Shown here piece by piece: positions 18,956 through 27,614 of a stretch of 64,000 bases of DNA. Under the pieces are notes generated by a model. That model saw only the letters and a list, made by a program, of their open reading frames with translations. It had not been told where the DNA came from and made no database searches. The translations under genes and the position numbers were made by a program. The stretch is from Oscillospiraceae bacterium (GTDB lineage Bacteria; Bacillota; Clostridia; Oscillospirales; Oscillospiraceae). Location: NCBI GenBank assembly GCA_021771635.1, contig JAETOQ010000001.1, forward strand, positions 62,001 to 126,000. The letters run 5' to 3'. Position 1 is the stretch's first letter. Each line of letters begins with the position of its first letter.

Positions 18956-20311
18956 TCAGAATTTTAAGGATTTTATAAAATCTGCCAGACGGCCCGCCAC
19001 GGCTTCCGCGATCCCGGTGGTCTTAGCCTCCACCATGACGCGGATCAGCGCCTCGGTGCCGGAGGCCCGGACCAGCACCCGGCCCGCGCCCGCCAGGGCG
19101 TCCTCCTCCCGCTTCACGGCCTCCGCCAGCTCCGCCGACGCCATGATCTTCTCCTTCACGCCGCCGCTGTGGGGCACCTCCACGTTGATCAGGACCTGGG
19201 GATACGCGGCACAGATGGACGCCAGCTCGCTGGCCCTCTTCCCGGACCGGGCCAGGACCTGGAGGAACTGGAGGGCCGTCACCTCGCCGTCGCCGGTGGT
19301 CTCCAGGGCGGTGAAGATGGTGTGGCCGGACTGCTCGCCGCCGATGCGGAAGTCATGGCGCAGCATCTCCTCCAGCACGTTCCGGTCGCCCACGGCGGTG
19401 CAGATCAGGTCGATGCCGTTGTTCCGGCAGAACTCGTGGAGGCCCAGATTGCTCATGACCGTCGCCACGATGGTGTTGCCGTTCAGCGCTCCCCGGCGCT
19501 TCATGTCCAGGGCGCAGACAGCCATCACCTTGTCGCCGTCGATCATATTTCCCCGCTCATCCACCAGCAGACAGCGGTCCGCGTCGCCGTCAAAGGCCAC
19601 GCCGATGTCATAGCCGCCCTTCACCACCATGGCGGACAGATCCTCCATGTGGGTGGAGCCGCAGCGGTTATTGATGTTCACACCGTCCGGCTCCCGGTGG
19701 AGGAAGTCCGTCCGGGCCTTGAAGCGGCCGAACAGCTCCGGCGCGGTGGCGCTGGCGGCGCCGTTAGCGCAGTCCACCAGGATCTTCAGCCCCGCCAGAT
19801 CGGTTTCCACCGTGGAGGCCACGAAGTCGATATACTCCCGCTTCAGCTGGCGCATGCCGTGGTGGCGCAGGCCGATCTCGCCCCGGGTGCGGTGCTTCAT
19901 AGGCTCGCCGGAGAGGATCCTCTCCTCGATGCGGGCCTCCACCTCGTCGGAGAGCTTGTAGCCCTGGCCGCTGAAGACCTTGATGCCGTTGTGCTCATAG
20001 GGGTTGTGGCTGGCGGAGATGACGATGCCGGCGTCGGCCCGCTCCCGCCGGGCCAGATACGCCACGGCGGGGGTGGGGATGGTGCCCACCGGCTTCACGT
20101 CGCCGCCCATGTCGCAGATGCCCGCGATCAGGGCGGATTCCAGCATGTCGGAGGAGATGCGGGTGTCCTTGCCGATGACCACGGTGGGACGGCTCCCCTT
20201 CTCCTCCATCAAAACAGCGCCCACGGCCTGCCCCACGCGGAAGGCCATGTCGGCGGTCAAGTTCTCCCCCACCACGCCGCGAATGCCGTCGGTTCCAAAT
20301 AATTTACCCAT
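18956..20311 (-). CDS. glmM: phosphoglucosamine mutase
   Basis: MGKLFGTDGIRGVVGENLTADMAFRVGQA...ISASHNPYEHNGIKVFSGQGYKL. Confidence 0.97.
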   Translation of the reverse strand: MGKLFGTDGIRGVVGENLTADMAFRVGQAVGAVLMEEKGSRPTVVIGKDTRISSDMLESALIAGICDMGGDVKPVGTIPTPAVAYLARRERADAGIVISASHNPYEHNGIKVFSGQGYKLSDEVEARIEERILSGEPMKHRTRGEIGLRHHGMRQLKREYIDFVASTVETDLAGLKILVDCANGAASATAPELFGRFKARTDFLHREPDGVNINNRCGSTHMEDLSAMVVKGGYDIGVAFDGDADRCLLVDERGNMIDGDKVMAVCALDMKRRGALNGNTIVATVMSNLGLHEFCRNNGIDLICTAVGDRNVLEEMLRHDFRIGGEQSGHTIFTALETTGDGEVTALQFLQVLARSGKRASELASICAAYPQVLINVEVPHSGGVKEKIMASAELAEAVKREEDALAGAGRVLVRASGTEALIRVMVEAKTTGIAEAVAGRLADFIKSLKF

Positions 20312-20344
20312 AATCCATTACCTCGTTTGCTTCAAAACTCTGAT

Positions 20345-20443
20345 GCGCCCCCGTTTTCTTTTCGGCAAGACGAAAAGAAAACGGGGGTTCATTCCCAGCA
20401 CGGCAAAGCCGTGCAATCTCTCTCCGCCCGCAGGCGCCTCTCC
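20345..20443 (-). repeat. hairpin repeat 'HP-GGGAATGAACCCCC-HP', copy A (3' of XRE gene 1)
   Basis: minus: GCACGGCTTTGCCGTGCtGGGAATGAACCCCCGTTTTCTTTTCGtcttgcCGAAAAGAAAACGG. Confidence 0.85.
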
Positions 20444-20650
20444 TCACCGCTCTTCCGAGCGTCCCGCCAGATAGTCCAACGACACGCCGAAGTGGTCGGC
20501 GATGGCAATAAACGTATCTAAACTAGGCCGGTGTTCTCCGGATTCCAAATACTGATACGGCCGCTCACCGATTCCAATAGCTGTGGCGACCTGCTTTTGC
20601 GTCTCGCCCGATTCTTTGCGGAGTTCCCGCAATCTTTCCTTAAGTTCCAT
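20444..20650 (-). CDS. XRE-family HTH regulator (module 1)
   Basis: MELKERLRELRKESGETQKQVATAIGIGERPYQYLESGEHRPSLDTFIAIADHFGVSLDYLAGRSEER. Confidence 0.9.
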   Translation of the reverse strand: MELKERLRELRKESGETQKQVATAIGIGERPYQYLESGEHRPSLDTFIAIADHFGVSLDYLAGRSEER

Positions 20651-20662
20651 TGGTCCATCCTC

Positions 20663-20721
20663 TTGACACGCTCAATAAAGCGTGGTATCATCATTATACA
20701 CGCTTCAAAGAGCGTTTGAAA
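20663..20721. promoter_or_regulatory. back-to-back promoters with two 16-bp operators
   Basis: + promoter TTGACA-17-TATCAT holds O1 ACGCTcaataaAGCGT; - promoter TTTCAA-17-TATAAT holds O2 ACGCTtcaaagAGCGT. Confidence 0.8.
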
Positions 20722-20733
20722 GGAGTTCTTTAT

Positions 20734-20940
20734 ATGTCAGATTTTATGAAATGGCTGTATGTCCAATACATCCGCCCACAGCTGGACAATGCCCCGCCGG
20801 ACGAATACGAGATGTGGCTCTCCCTGCTGGACGGCAATCTGACCAGCGACATGCGCCGGGATTACGAAAAGTGCCGGGAGTTCACCGCCATCCACGCCTT
20901 CCTGCTGGGCCTGCGCACGGGCCGGGGCCTGCCGCGGTGA
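20734..20940 (+). CDS. small protein of unknown function, 'MSDFMKWLY' family (module 1)
   Basis: AGGAG SD; 68 aa MSDFMKWLYVQYIRPQLD...REFTAIHAFLLGLRTGRGLPR; paralog at 54306. Confidence 0.85.
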   Translation: MSDFMKWLYVQYIRPQLDNAPPDEYEMWLSLLDGNLTSDMRRDYEKCREFTAIHAFLLGLRTGRGLPR

Positions 20941-20943
20941 CGC

Positions 20944-22005
20944 TCACAGCGTCAGCTGGTCCATGGGGTTCTCCGGCATGGCGCCGCCTGGGATCGGCTT
21001 GTGGAGGTGCTGGTACGCCTTCTGCGTCACGCACCGGCCCCGGGGCGTCCGTGTCAGGAAGCCCAGCTGCATCAGGTACGGCTCGTACACGTCCTCCAGC
21101 GTCACGGCCTCCTCGCCGATGGTGGCGGCCAGCGTCTCCAGGCCCACAGGGCCGCCGTTGTAGTTGTCGATGATGGCCCCCAGCATCCGGCGGTCCACCG
21201 GGTCCAGGCCCAGATAGTCGATCTCCAGGGCGCACAGGGCCTGGTCCGCTACCTCCTTGGTAATAACGCCGTCGGCCTTCACCTGGGCAAAGTCCCGGAC
21301 GCGGCGGAGCATCCGGTTGGCGATGCGGGGCGTGCCCCGGCTCCGGCGGGCGATCTCATAGGCGCCCTCGTCCACGATGTCCACGTTCAGAATGCCGGCG
21401 GACCGGGTGACGATGGTCGCCAGCTCCTCCGGGGTGTACAGCTCCAGCCGCAGCGTCACGCCGAAGCGGTCCCGCAGGGGCGCGGACAGCTGCCCCGCCC
21501 GGGTGGTGGCGCCGATGAGGGTGAACCGGGGCAGGTCCAGCCGGATGGAGTTGGCGGACGGCCCCTTGCCCACGATGATGTCCAGGGCGTAGTCCTCCAT
21601 GGCGGGGTACAAAATCTCCTCCACGGAGCGGTTCAGCCGGTGGATCTCGTCCACAAAGAGGATGTCCCCCTCGCTGAGGTTGGTCAAAAGCGCCGCCAGG
21701 TCGCCGGGCTTTTCAATGGCGGGGCCGGAGGTGATGCGGATGTTGACGCCCATCTCCTGGGCGATGATGCCCGCCAGGGTAGTCTTGCCCAGGCCTGGGG
21801 GGCCGTGGAGCAGCACGTGGTCCAGGGACTCCTCCCGCTTCCGGGCGGCCTGGATGAAGATGGAGAGGTTCTCCTTGGCCTTCTCCTGTCCGATGTACTC
21901 CTTTAAGGTCCTGGGGCGCAGGGAGACCTCGCCGCTGTCCTCCTCCAGAAAGGTCTTGGCGACGATGGGCTCCTCATAGATGTCGTTTCCAAAATCGATG
22001 CTCAT
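20944..22005 (-). CDS. ruvB: Holliday junction branch migration DNA helicase RuvB
   Basis: [59 protein letters not shown]. Confidence 0.98.
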   Translation of the reverse strand: MSIDFGNDIYEEPIVAKTFLEEDSGEVSLRPRTLKEYIGQEKAKENLSIFIQAARKREESLDHVLLHGPPGLGKTTLAGIIAQEMGVNIRITSGPAIEKPGDLAALLTNLSEGDILFVDEIHRLNRSVEEILYPAMEDYALDIIVGKGPSANSIRLDLPRFTLIGATTRAGQLSAPLRDRFGVTLRLELYTPEELATIVTRSAGILNVDIVDEGAYEIARRSRGTPRIANRMLRRVRDFAQVKADGVITKEVADQALCALEIDYLGLDPVDRRMLGAIIDNYNGGPVGLETLAATIGEEAVTLEDVYEPYLMQLGFLTRTPRGRCVTQKAYQHLHKPIPGGAMPENPMDQLTL

Positions 22006-22017
22006 GGGTTCACTTCC

Positions 22018-22626
22018 TTATGGTTTCACCATCTTCTTCAGGCTCTGGCGGATGATCTCCTCCAGAGGCAGGTTTTCCACGTCCACGCCCTTGAGGGCCA
22101 TGGAGACCTCCTGGCTGGAATAGCCCAGCACCGCCAGGGCCTGGGCGGCCTCTGTGGCCTTATTTGTAAAGGCAGGCACATTCACAGATGCCCCGCCGGA
22201 GAAATCCAGTCCGGTGGCGGCGCTCTCCCGAGCCATCTTGTCCTTCAGCTCCAGGATGATGCGCTGGGCGATCTTCTTGCCGATGCCCGGCGCCGCCGTC
22301 AATGTCTTGGTGTCCTCCGTCACGATGGCCATGGCCAGGCCCTCCGGCGTGGAGGAGGACAGGATCGCCAGCGCCGCCTTGGGGCCGACGCCGGACACGC
22401 CCAGCAGCAGCTTGAAGCTGTTCAGCTCGTTCTGGCTGGCGAAGCCGTATAGCTCAAACACGTCCTCTCCCACGTTCAAATAGGTATAGAGTCTCCCCCG
22501 CTGGCCCTTTTTCAGGCTGGACAGGGTGTTGTTGGTGGTTTTGCAGGCGTAGCCCACGCCGCCGCAGTCGATGACCGCCAGATACGGCAGGATCTCGGCC
22601 ACTGTGCCGTCGAGATAGTAGAACAA
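22018..22626 (-). CDS. ruvA: Holliday junction branch migration protein RuvA (TTG start)
   Basis: (M)FYYLDGTVAEILPYLAVIDCGGVGYACKT...; SD GGGAGG 5' of TTG. Confidence 0.95.
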   Translation of the reverse strand: MFYYLDGTVAEILPYLAVIDCGGVGYACKTTNNTLSSLKKGQRGRLYTYLNVGEDVFELYGFASQNELNSFKLLLGVSGVGPKAALAILSSSTPEGLAMAIVTEDTKTLTAAPGIGKKIAQRIILELKDKMARESAATGLDFSGGASVNVPAFTNKATEAAQALAVLGYSSQEVSMALKGVDVENLPLEEIIRQSLKKMVKP

Positions 22627-22643
22627 GGCAATACCTCCCAAAT

Positions 22644-22786
22644 AATTGACAATGGACAATTGATAATTGACAATGAATGCACACTAGACATACGTGCTTC
22701 TCTTGGGCGCGGCCATTTCCGGGAGGTTCTCCATAACAACGGGACCACCGGCGCCGGATAAGCGCCATAATTGTCCATTGTCAATT
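22644..22786. mobile_element. MITE-like element with 18-bp perfect TIRs between ruvC and ruvA
   Basis: AATTGACAATGGACAATT (22644-22661) / AATTGTCCATTGTCAATT (22769-22786). Confidence 0.8.
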
Positions 22787-23294
22787 AAATCGTTTCTTTT
22801 ACGTTCCCCATCTGCGGCAGGCGCGAGGTGAAGCTTCTGGCATGACAGAGGGCCAGCGCCAGGGCGTCCGCCGCGTCATCGGGCCGGGGGACGGCCTTCA
22901 GCTTCAGCAGCCGCTTCGTCATGTCCATCACCTGCCGCTTTTCCGCCTTGCCGTAGCCTGTCACCGCCAGCTTCACCTGAGAGGGCGTGTACTCATGGAG
23001 GGGAATGCCGCACTTCTCCGCGGCGCAGAGGATCACGCCCCGCCCGTGGGCCACGGCGATGCCGGTGGTGATGTTGGTGTTGAAGAACAGCTCTTCGATG
23101 GAGATCACGTCCGGCTTCAGCTGGCCGATCAGGTCCTCCATGTCGCGGCTGATCTGATACAGCCGCCGGCTGAGGGGCAGCCCCGCCGGGGTGGTGATGG
23201 CCCCGTAGGTCACCATATGGACTTGCCCCCGGTCCGCCTCCACCAGGCCGAAGCCGATGGTGGCAAAGCCGGGGTCGATGCCTAAGATGCGCAT
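22785..23294 (-). CDS. ruvC: crossover junction endodeoxyribonuclease RuvC
   Basis: MRILGIDPGFATIGFGLVEADRG...VISIEELFFNTNITTGIAVAHGRG. Confidence 0.97.
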   Translation of the reverse strand: MRILGIDPGFATIGFGLVEADRGQVHMVTYGAITTPAGLPLSRRLYQISRDMEDLIGQLKPDVISIEELFFNTNITTGIAVAHGRGVILCAAEKCGIPLHEYTPSQVKLAVTGYGKAEKRQVMDMTKRLLKLKAVPRPDDAADALALALCHARSFTSRLPQMGNVKETI

Positions 23295-23396
23295 GGCGGC
23301 TCCTCTCTGATTTGCATTCTTTGCATTCTTAGTTAGTATAGCAAATTTCGCGGCAATACGCAACCGAAAAAACGAGCGCCCGAACGGGCGCTCGTT

Positions 23397-23567
23397 CAGC
23401 TTGTCGAAAAAGTCTTTTCGGCAAGCTGCTTAAGATTTCAGAACTTTAAAAAAGTTCTGAAATCTATTGAATCTATTGATTTGAATGGCGCAGGGCACCC
23501 TTCCTGGGTTCCCCGCGCACACCCCTCCTTCCCGTTTTCTTACTCTGCCGGGTTTATTGACAGTCAG
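23397..23567. mobile_element. terminator-flanked element, copy 1
   Basis: flanked by 26-bp near-identical terminator hairpins AACGAGCGCCCGa(a/c)CGGGCGCTCGTT at 23371-23396 and 23568-23593; core shared with 35014 and 60338. Confidence 0.85.
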
Positions 23568-23621
23568 AACGAGCGCCCGACCGGGCGCTCGTTCCCTAAT
23601 ATACACGACCGCTGAACGCCG

Positions 23622-25016
23622 TCACTTGATGGGGATCGTGATGGGGGTTTCAAAGGTGCTGATACTGCTGAACAGCGGCTCCAGATACGCCGTATCGCCA
23701 TGGTAGCCCGCCAGAGGGAATTCGGTGGTGAACACGCTGTCACTGTCCACCCGTTCCCCTGTGGAGCGGTCTATATAACCGTAGGTGTGGCTCTCCTGGG
23801 TAATATCGTATTCCTGGCCCGTCTCGTCCCAGAAAGTATGCTGGAACAGGCCGAACATGGTGTGTTCCCCCTTGATCCCCGCCACGAAAGAGATAATCCA
23901 GCCGCCGGATAGCTCTTCCGCCTTCAAAAAGCGGACATCCTCCGGCAGATTTTCCGCCGTGCCCTGCCGCAGATCCAGCCGGACCCGAGGCGCCGATTTG
24001 GCCAGCCACTCCGCCCCGGTGATGTGGAGTGTCAGCTTCCGGCTGCTTTCAAAATAGGGGCTGTCCAGCCAGACGGTGGAATCGTCGCTGCCGCCGGTCA
24101 TGCCGGAGGACAGGAGGCCGTTGGTGGTCGGCCGGAACTGATGGCCCGTCTCGTCCTCCATGTAGAACTCCAACCCGGTGAGCCAAGCGTCGTTGCCTGT
24201 GTCTGTGCGGAGATTCAGCCGCATATGGGTCGGATAGACCTCCGCCTCTGTGATGGAAACGGTGCGGCCGTCCAGCTCAAACACGGCCTCCACTGGGAAT
24301 ATCTCCCCCTTGGCGGTGAACTGGGGGTCAAATTCCAGGGTGAAGGTGAACTCCGCCAGGTACTCCGGGTCATCGCTGACGGGGGAAAAGGGGTCGTCCT
24401 CCCCGGCGGGAACCGGCGCCGCCGGTTCCGCGTCACCGCGGCCCGCGTAGACCTTCAGTTGGAAATTCAGCGTTTCCGGGATATCCAGCTCAATGAAGTC
24501 CAGCCGGAAAGACCGCAGTTCTCCGTTGGGCGTGCCATAGGAGCTGCTGCCGCCGCTCCACCCTCCTGTCTCCCCCGGCAGAAGGACGTCGCCGTTGGCC
24601 TCCAGTTGTGAATACTGGCGGGAGTCCAGGGTGTAGTAAATGTTGAGTTGTTTCATGTCCACGATGACGTATTCCACCGTTGCGGTGATGCCGTTCACCG
24701 TCTGGCTCTGGCCGATGGGCTGCACATAATCGTTCTCCACAGCGGCGGAGAGACTGGGCGACCAGGCCACGGCCTTCGCCAGCTCCCGCAGGATGGGCAC
24801 GCTGCCGCAGGCCCGGGCAAAGGGTGGAAACAGGTTCACCAGCAGCATGAAACCCAGGAAGCAGGCCGCCAGGCTCCCCGCCGGGATGCCGAAAAAGCGC
24901 CATTTCTTCCGTGAAGTATTCTTCCTATTCAGTGCTCGCTCCACCGTGTATTCCAGTGCTTCCGGCGTCCGGTCCAGCTCCGCCAGCAGGACGGCGTATT
25001 CCTCGTTGCGGTTCAT
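23622..25016 (-). CDS. DUF4179-type membrane protein, probable anti-sigma factor
   Basis: MNRNEEYAVLLAELDRTPEALEYTVERALNRKNTSRKKW + TM; overlaps the 3' end of an ECF-like sigma gene. Confidence 0.8.
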   Translation of the reverse strand: MNRNEEYAVLLAELDRTPEALEYTVERALNRKNTSRKKWRFFGIPAGSLAACFLGFMLLVNLFPPFARACGSVPILRELAKAVAWSPSLSAAVENDYVQPIGQSQTVNGITATVEYVIVDMKQLNIYYTLDSRQYSQLEANGDVLLPGETGGWSGGSSSYGTPNGELRSFRLDFIELDIPETLNFQLKVYAGRGDAEPAAPVPAGEDDPFSPVSDDPEYLAEFTFTLEFDPQFTAKGEIFPVEAVFELDGRTVSITEAEVYPTHMRLNLRTDTGNDAWLTGLEFYMEDETGHQFRPTTNGLLSSGMTGGSDDSTVWLDSPYFESSRKLTLHITGAEWLAKSAPRVRLDLRQGTAENLPEDVRFLKAEELSGGWIISFVAGIKGEHTMFGLFQHTFWDETGQEYDITQESHTYGYIDRSTGERVDSDSVFTTEFPLAGYHGDTAYLEPLFSSISTFETPITIPIK

Positions 25017-25486
25017 AGGTTCTCCTCCTCTCCCAGTTCCAGACGCAGCAATTGCAGAGCCTTTCTCTGCCGGGTGGCGGCGGTGCCCTGGGGAATGCCC
25101 AGCGCGGCGGCGGTCTCCGCCTGGGTGTACCCGGCGAAGAACCGCAGGATCACCACCAGCCGCAGGTCCTCCGGCAGACGACGGACCGCCTCGCGCAAAG
25201 GCAGGGCGTCGTAAGCGTCCGGCCCGGCGGTATCGGGAAGAGACTCCTCCGGTGCGAACCGCTTCCTGCGGCGCAGCTCCCGGTGGCACTCGTTGATGAG
25301 GATGCGTGTCAGCCAGGTCTCGAAAGCCTCCGGCTGGCGCAGCTTTTTCAATGCCCGCAGGGCCTGATACACCGCCTCGTCCACGGCCTCCAGGGCGTCG
25401 GCCTCGCTGCCGAGGTACAGGTATGCGGTCCGGTACAGCCGCGCCTTGACCGCCTCCGTCCGGGCGGCGAATTCGTCCTTGTCCAC
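25013..25486 (-). CDS. sigma-70 family (ECF-like) RNA polymerase sigma factor, GTG start
   Basis: region 2 'FETWLTRILINECHRELRRRKR' and region 4 'LPEDLRLVVILRFFAGYTQAETAAALGIPQGTAATRQRKALQLL'; GGAGG SD before GTG. Confidence 0.88.
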   Translation of the reverse strand: MDKDEFAARTEAVKARLYRTAYLYLGSEADALEAVDEAVYQALRALKKLRQPEAFETWLTRILINECHRELRRRKRFAPEESLPDTAGPDAYDALPLREAVRRLPEDLRLVVILRFFAGYTQAETAAALGIPQGTAATRQRKALQLLRLELGEEENL

Positions 25487-25598
25487 AGGCGCCCCTCCTT
25501 TTCTCTTTCTGTCTATTAGAGTTTGCAAACGTGGATTTTGTTTTTCGATCAGAAAAATTAGGCGCAAAAAAAGTCCCGGCCAAGGCGTGTACCTGGAC

Positions 25599-25720
25599 GG
25601 GACACCACTGCCCCTGGCCAACCGCGGCCAGGGCCGCCTTTGCCATGCAAAGGCGAGGGGGTTCAGCGGAGGCGGGCACGCCCGCCGAAGCGTCTAAGGG
25701 GGACGCCAGTCCCCCTTGGA
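25599..25720 (-). repeat. four-hairpin structured repeat, copy 1 (immediately 3' of xerD)
   Basis: minus TCCAAGGGGGACTGGCGTCCCCCTTAGACGCT...TGAACCCCCTCGCC...AGTGGTGTCCC, shared with 45187-45299. Confidence 0.85.
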
Positions 25721-25721
25721 A

Positions 25722-26609
25722 TCAGGCTCTCGGATGTGCCTTCTGATACACATCCTTCAACTGCCGTTTCACCACGTGGGTGTAGATCTGGGTGGAGGAG
25801 ATGTCCGCATGGCCCAGCATCTCCTGGATGGACCGCAGGTCCGCCCCATTTTCCAGCAGGTGGACGGCAAAGGAGTGGCGCAGGGTGTGAGGCGTGATGT
25901 CCTTCTCGATACCCGCCTTCTCCTGGTAGTGCTTGATGATCTTCCAGAAGCCCTGGCGGCTCATGCGCTCGCCGTTCATGTTGACGAACAGGGCCTCTTC
26001 CTCCCCGTCCGCGATCAGCTGGGGCCGGATGTTCTTCACGTAGTCCTGGATGGCCTTCACCGCGCCGTGGTACAGGGGAATGATCCGCTCCTTGCCCCGG
26101 CTGGCACACCGGATGAAGCCGGCGGTCAGATTCAGGTCGCCAAGGTCCAGGGAGATCAGCTCGCTGACACGGATGCCGGTGGCGTAGAGCAGCTCCAGCA
26201 TGGCGTGGTCCCGGAAGCCCTTGGCGTCCACGCACTGGGGCTGTTCCAGAAACAGCTCCACTTCCTTGGCCGTCAGGATCTCCGGATACTTCCGCTCCAC
26301 CTTGGCGGCGGTAACGCCCCTGGTGGGATTGGACTGGATATCGCCCTGGGAGAGCAGATAGTTGTAGAAGGATTTGATGGAGGCCAGAAACCGGGTGGCG
26401 GAGGCGGCGGATTTGCCGTGGATCAGCATCCAGCTCATGTAGTTCCGGACCATCTCGCCGGTAGCCTCCCGCAGGCCGCAGTCCTCATTGTGCTGTAAGT
26501 ACGCCGCGAACTGGTTCACATCCCGCAGATAGGAACTGATGGTGTTCTGGGAGGAGTGCCTTTCCTCCGCCAAATAGGCGCCGTAGCGCGCGATATCGTC
26601 CGTTGCCAG
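25722..26609 (-). CDS. xerD: tyrosine recombinase XerD (start codon uncertain)
   Basis: ARYGAYLAEERHSSQNTISSYLRDVNQFAAYL...HTLRHSFAVHLLENGADLRSIQEMLGHADISSTQIYTHV. Confidence 0.93.
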   Translation of the reverse strand: MATDDIARYGAYLAEERHSSQNTISSYLRDVNQFAAYLQHNEDCGLREATGEMVRNYMSWMLIHGKSAASATRFLASIKSFYNYLLSQGDIQSNPTRGVTAAKVERKYPEILTAKEVELFLEQPQCVDAKGFRDHAMLELLYATGIRVSELISLDLGDLNLTAGFIRCASRGKERIIPLYHGAVKAIQDYVKNIRPQLIADGEEEALFVNMNGERMSRQGFWKIIKHYQEKAGIEKDITPHTLRHSFAVHLLENGADLRSIQEMLGHADISSTQIYTHVVKRQLKDVYQKAHPRA

Positions 26610-26634
26610 GGGAATCCCCTCCCTCTCTTTCGTA

Positions 26635-27273
26635 TCATGCCAGAATCCGCTCCAGCACCAGCCGCAGAAACCACGGCGAAATAAACAGATCCACACACAC
26701 GCCCGCCAGCAGCACCGCCCCGCACGCCGCCAGACGGAGCCACCAGCCGCGGCCATAGGCCACCGGAGCACACCGCCGTCCCCTCCCAAAGGACAGGCTT
26801 GCCAGGGCGGCGGACGCCCCCCAGGAGGGCACCGCCAGCAGGAAGAACACCGGCAGCGTCACCGCGCACCGCAGTCCGAAGACCGCCAGGGCCAGCAAGA
26901 CGCCGTCCGCGCCGAAAGCCGCCGTGAAGCAGCTGACGGAAAAGGACAAAAAGAAACCGAAGGCCGCCGTCACGCAGGGCAGCAGCACCACCCCCACAGA
27001 GGCGAACCCAAGCAAAAATGCCAGCAGTGGGTAGCGGAAGTAGATCACCGCCGCCGACAGTGCAGTCCTGGCCGTCAGGTCCGGCTCACCACTGATCTGA
27101 ATATAATCCGTCAGGTATCGGGAAAGCTCGCCGCCAGTGGCGTCGGGCACCCGGCCCGCCAGGACCTGTCCCAAAATCACGCCGGTGAAAAAAAACAGCG
27201 CCAGAAACAGCAGGCGGGGCAGCGGCAAAGTCTGTCCTGCGCGGTCACGCTTCTTGAAATTCAACCCTCTCAC
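26635..27273 (-). CDS. spoIIM: SpoIIM-like stage II sporulation membrane protein
   Basis: multi-TM protein next to xerD (same neighbourhood as Bacillus spoIIM/ripX). Confidence 0.72.
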   Translation of the reverse strand: MRGLNFKKRDRAGQTLPLPRLLFLALFFFTGVILGQVLAGRVPDATGGELSRYLTDYIQISGEPDLTARTALSAAVIYFRYPLLAFLLGFASVGVVLLPCVTAAFGFFLSFSVSCFTAAFGADGVLLALAVFGLRCAVTLPVFFLLAVPSWGASAALASLSFGRGRRCAPVAYGRGWWLRLAACGAVLLAGVCVDLFISPWFLRLVLERILA

Positions 27274-27614
27274 CTCGCTGCATCCTATGAGCCAGGCGGA
27301 GGGTTTATGCGCTGTGGTTGACGTAAAGTTTTATCTTTATTAAATATAGTGCACTTTCCTGATTTTATCAAGGAAATTACAGGAAAAAGAAGTTTTTTGG
27401 CAGTTATGACGAAATATTATGTAAACAATATTATGTAAACTTTTGAAACAAGGGCCGGATCGTGCGGAAAAGAGGACCACATATGGGGGCTATCCTCGTT
27501 CCGGCGCCCCATATTTGCGGTCCTCCCTCCCCTGCCCCGCCGGACGGACACGGGGCGGCGATGTCCCCTGTCAAAACGCTGGATCTCCGAAATTTTGTGA
27601 AAAATCACGATTCG

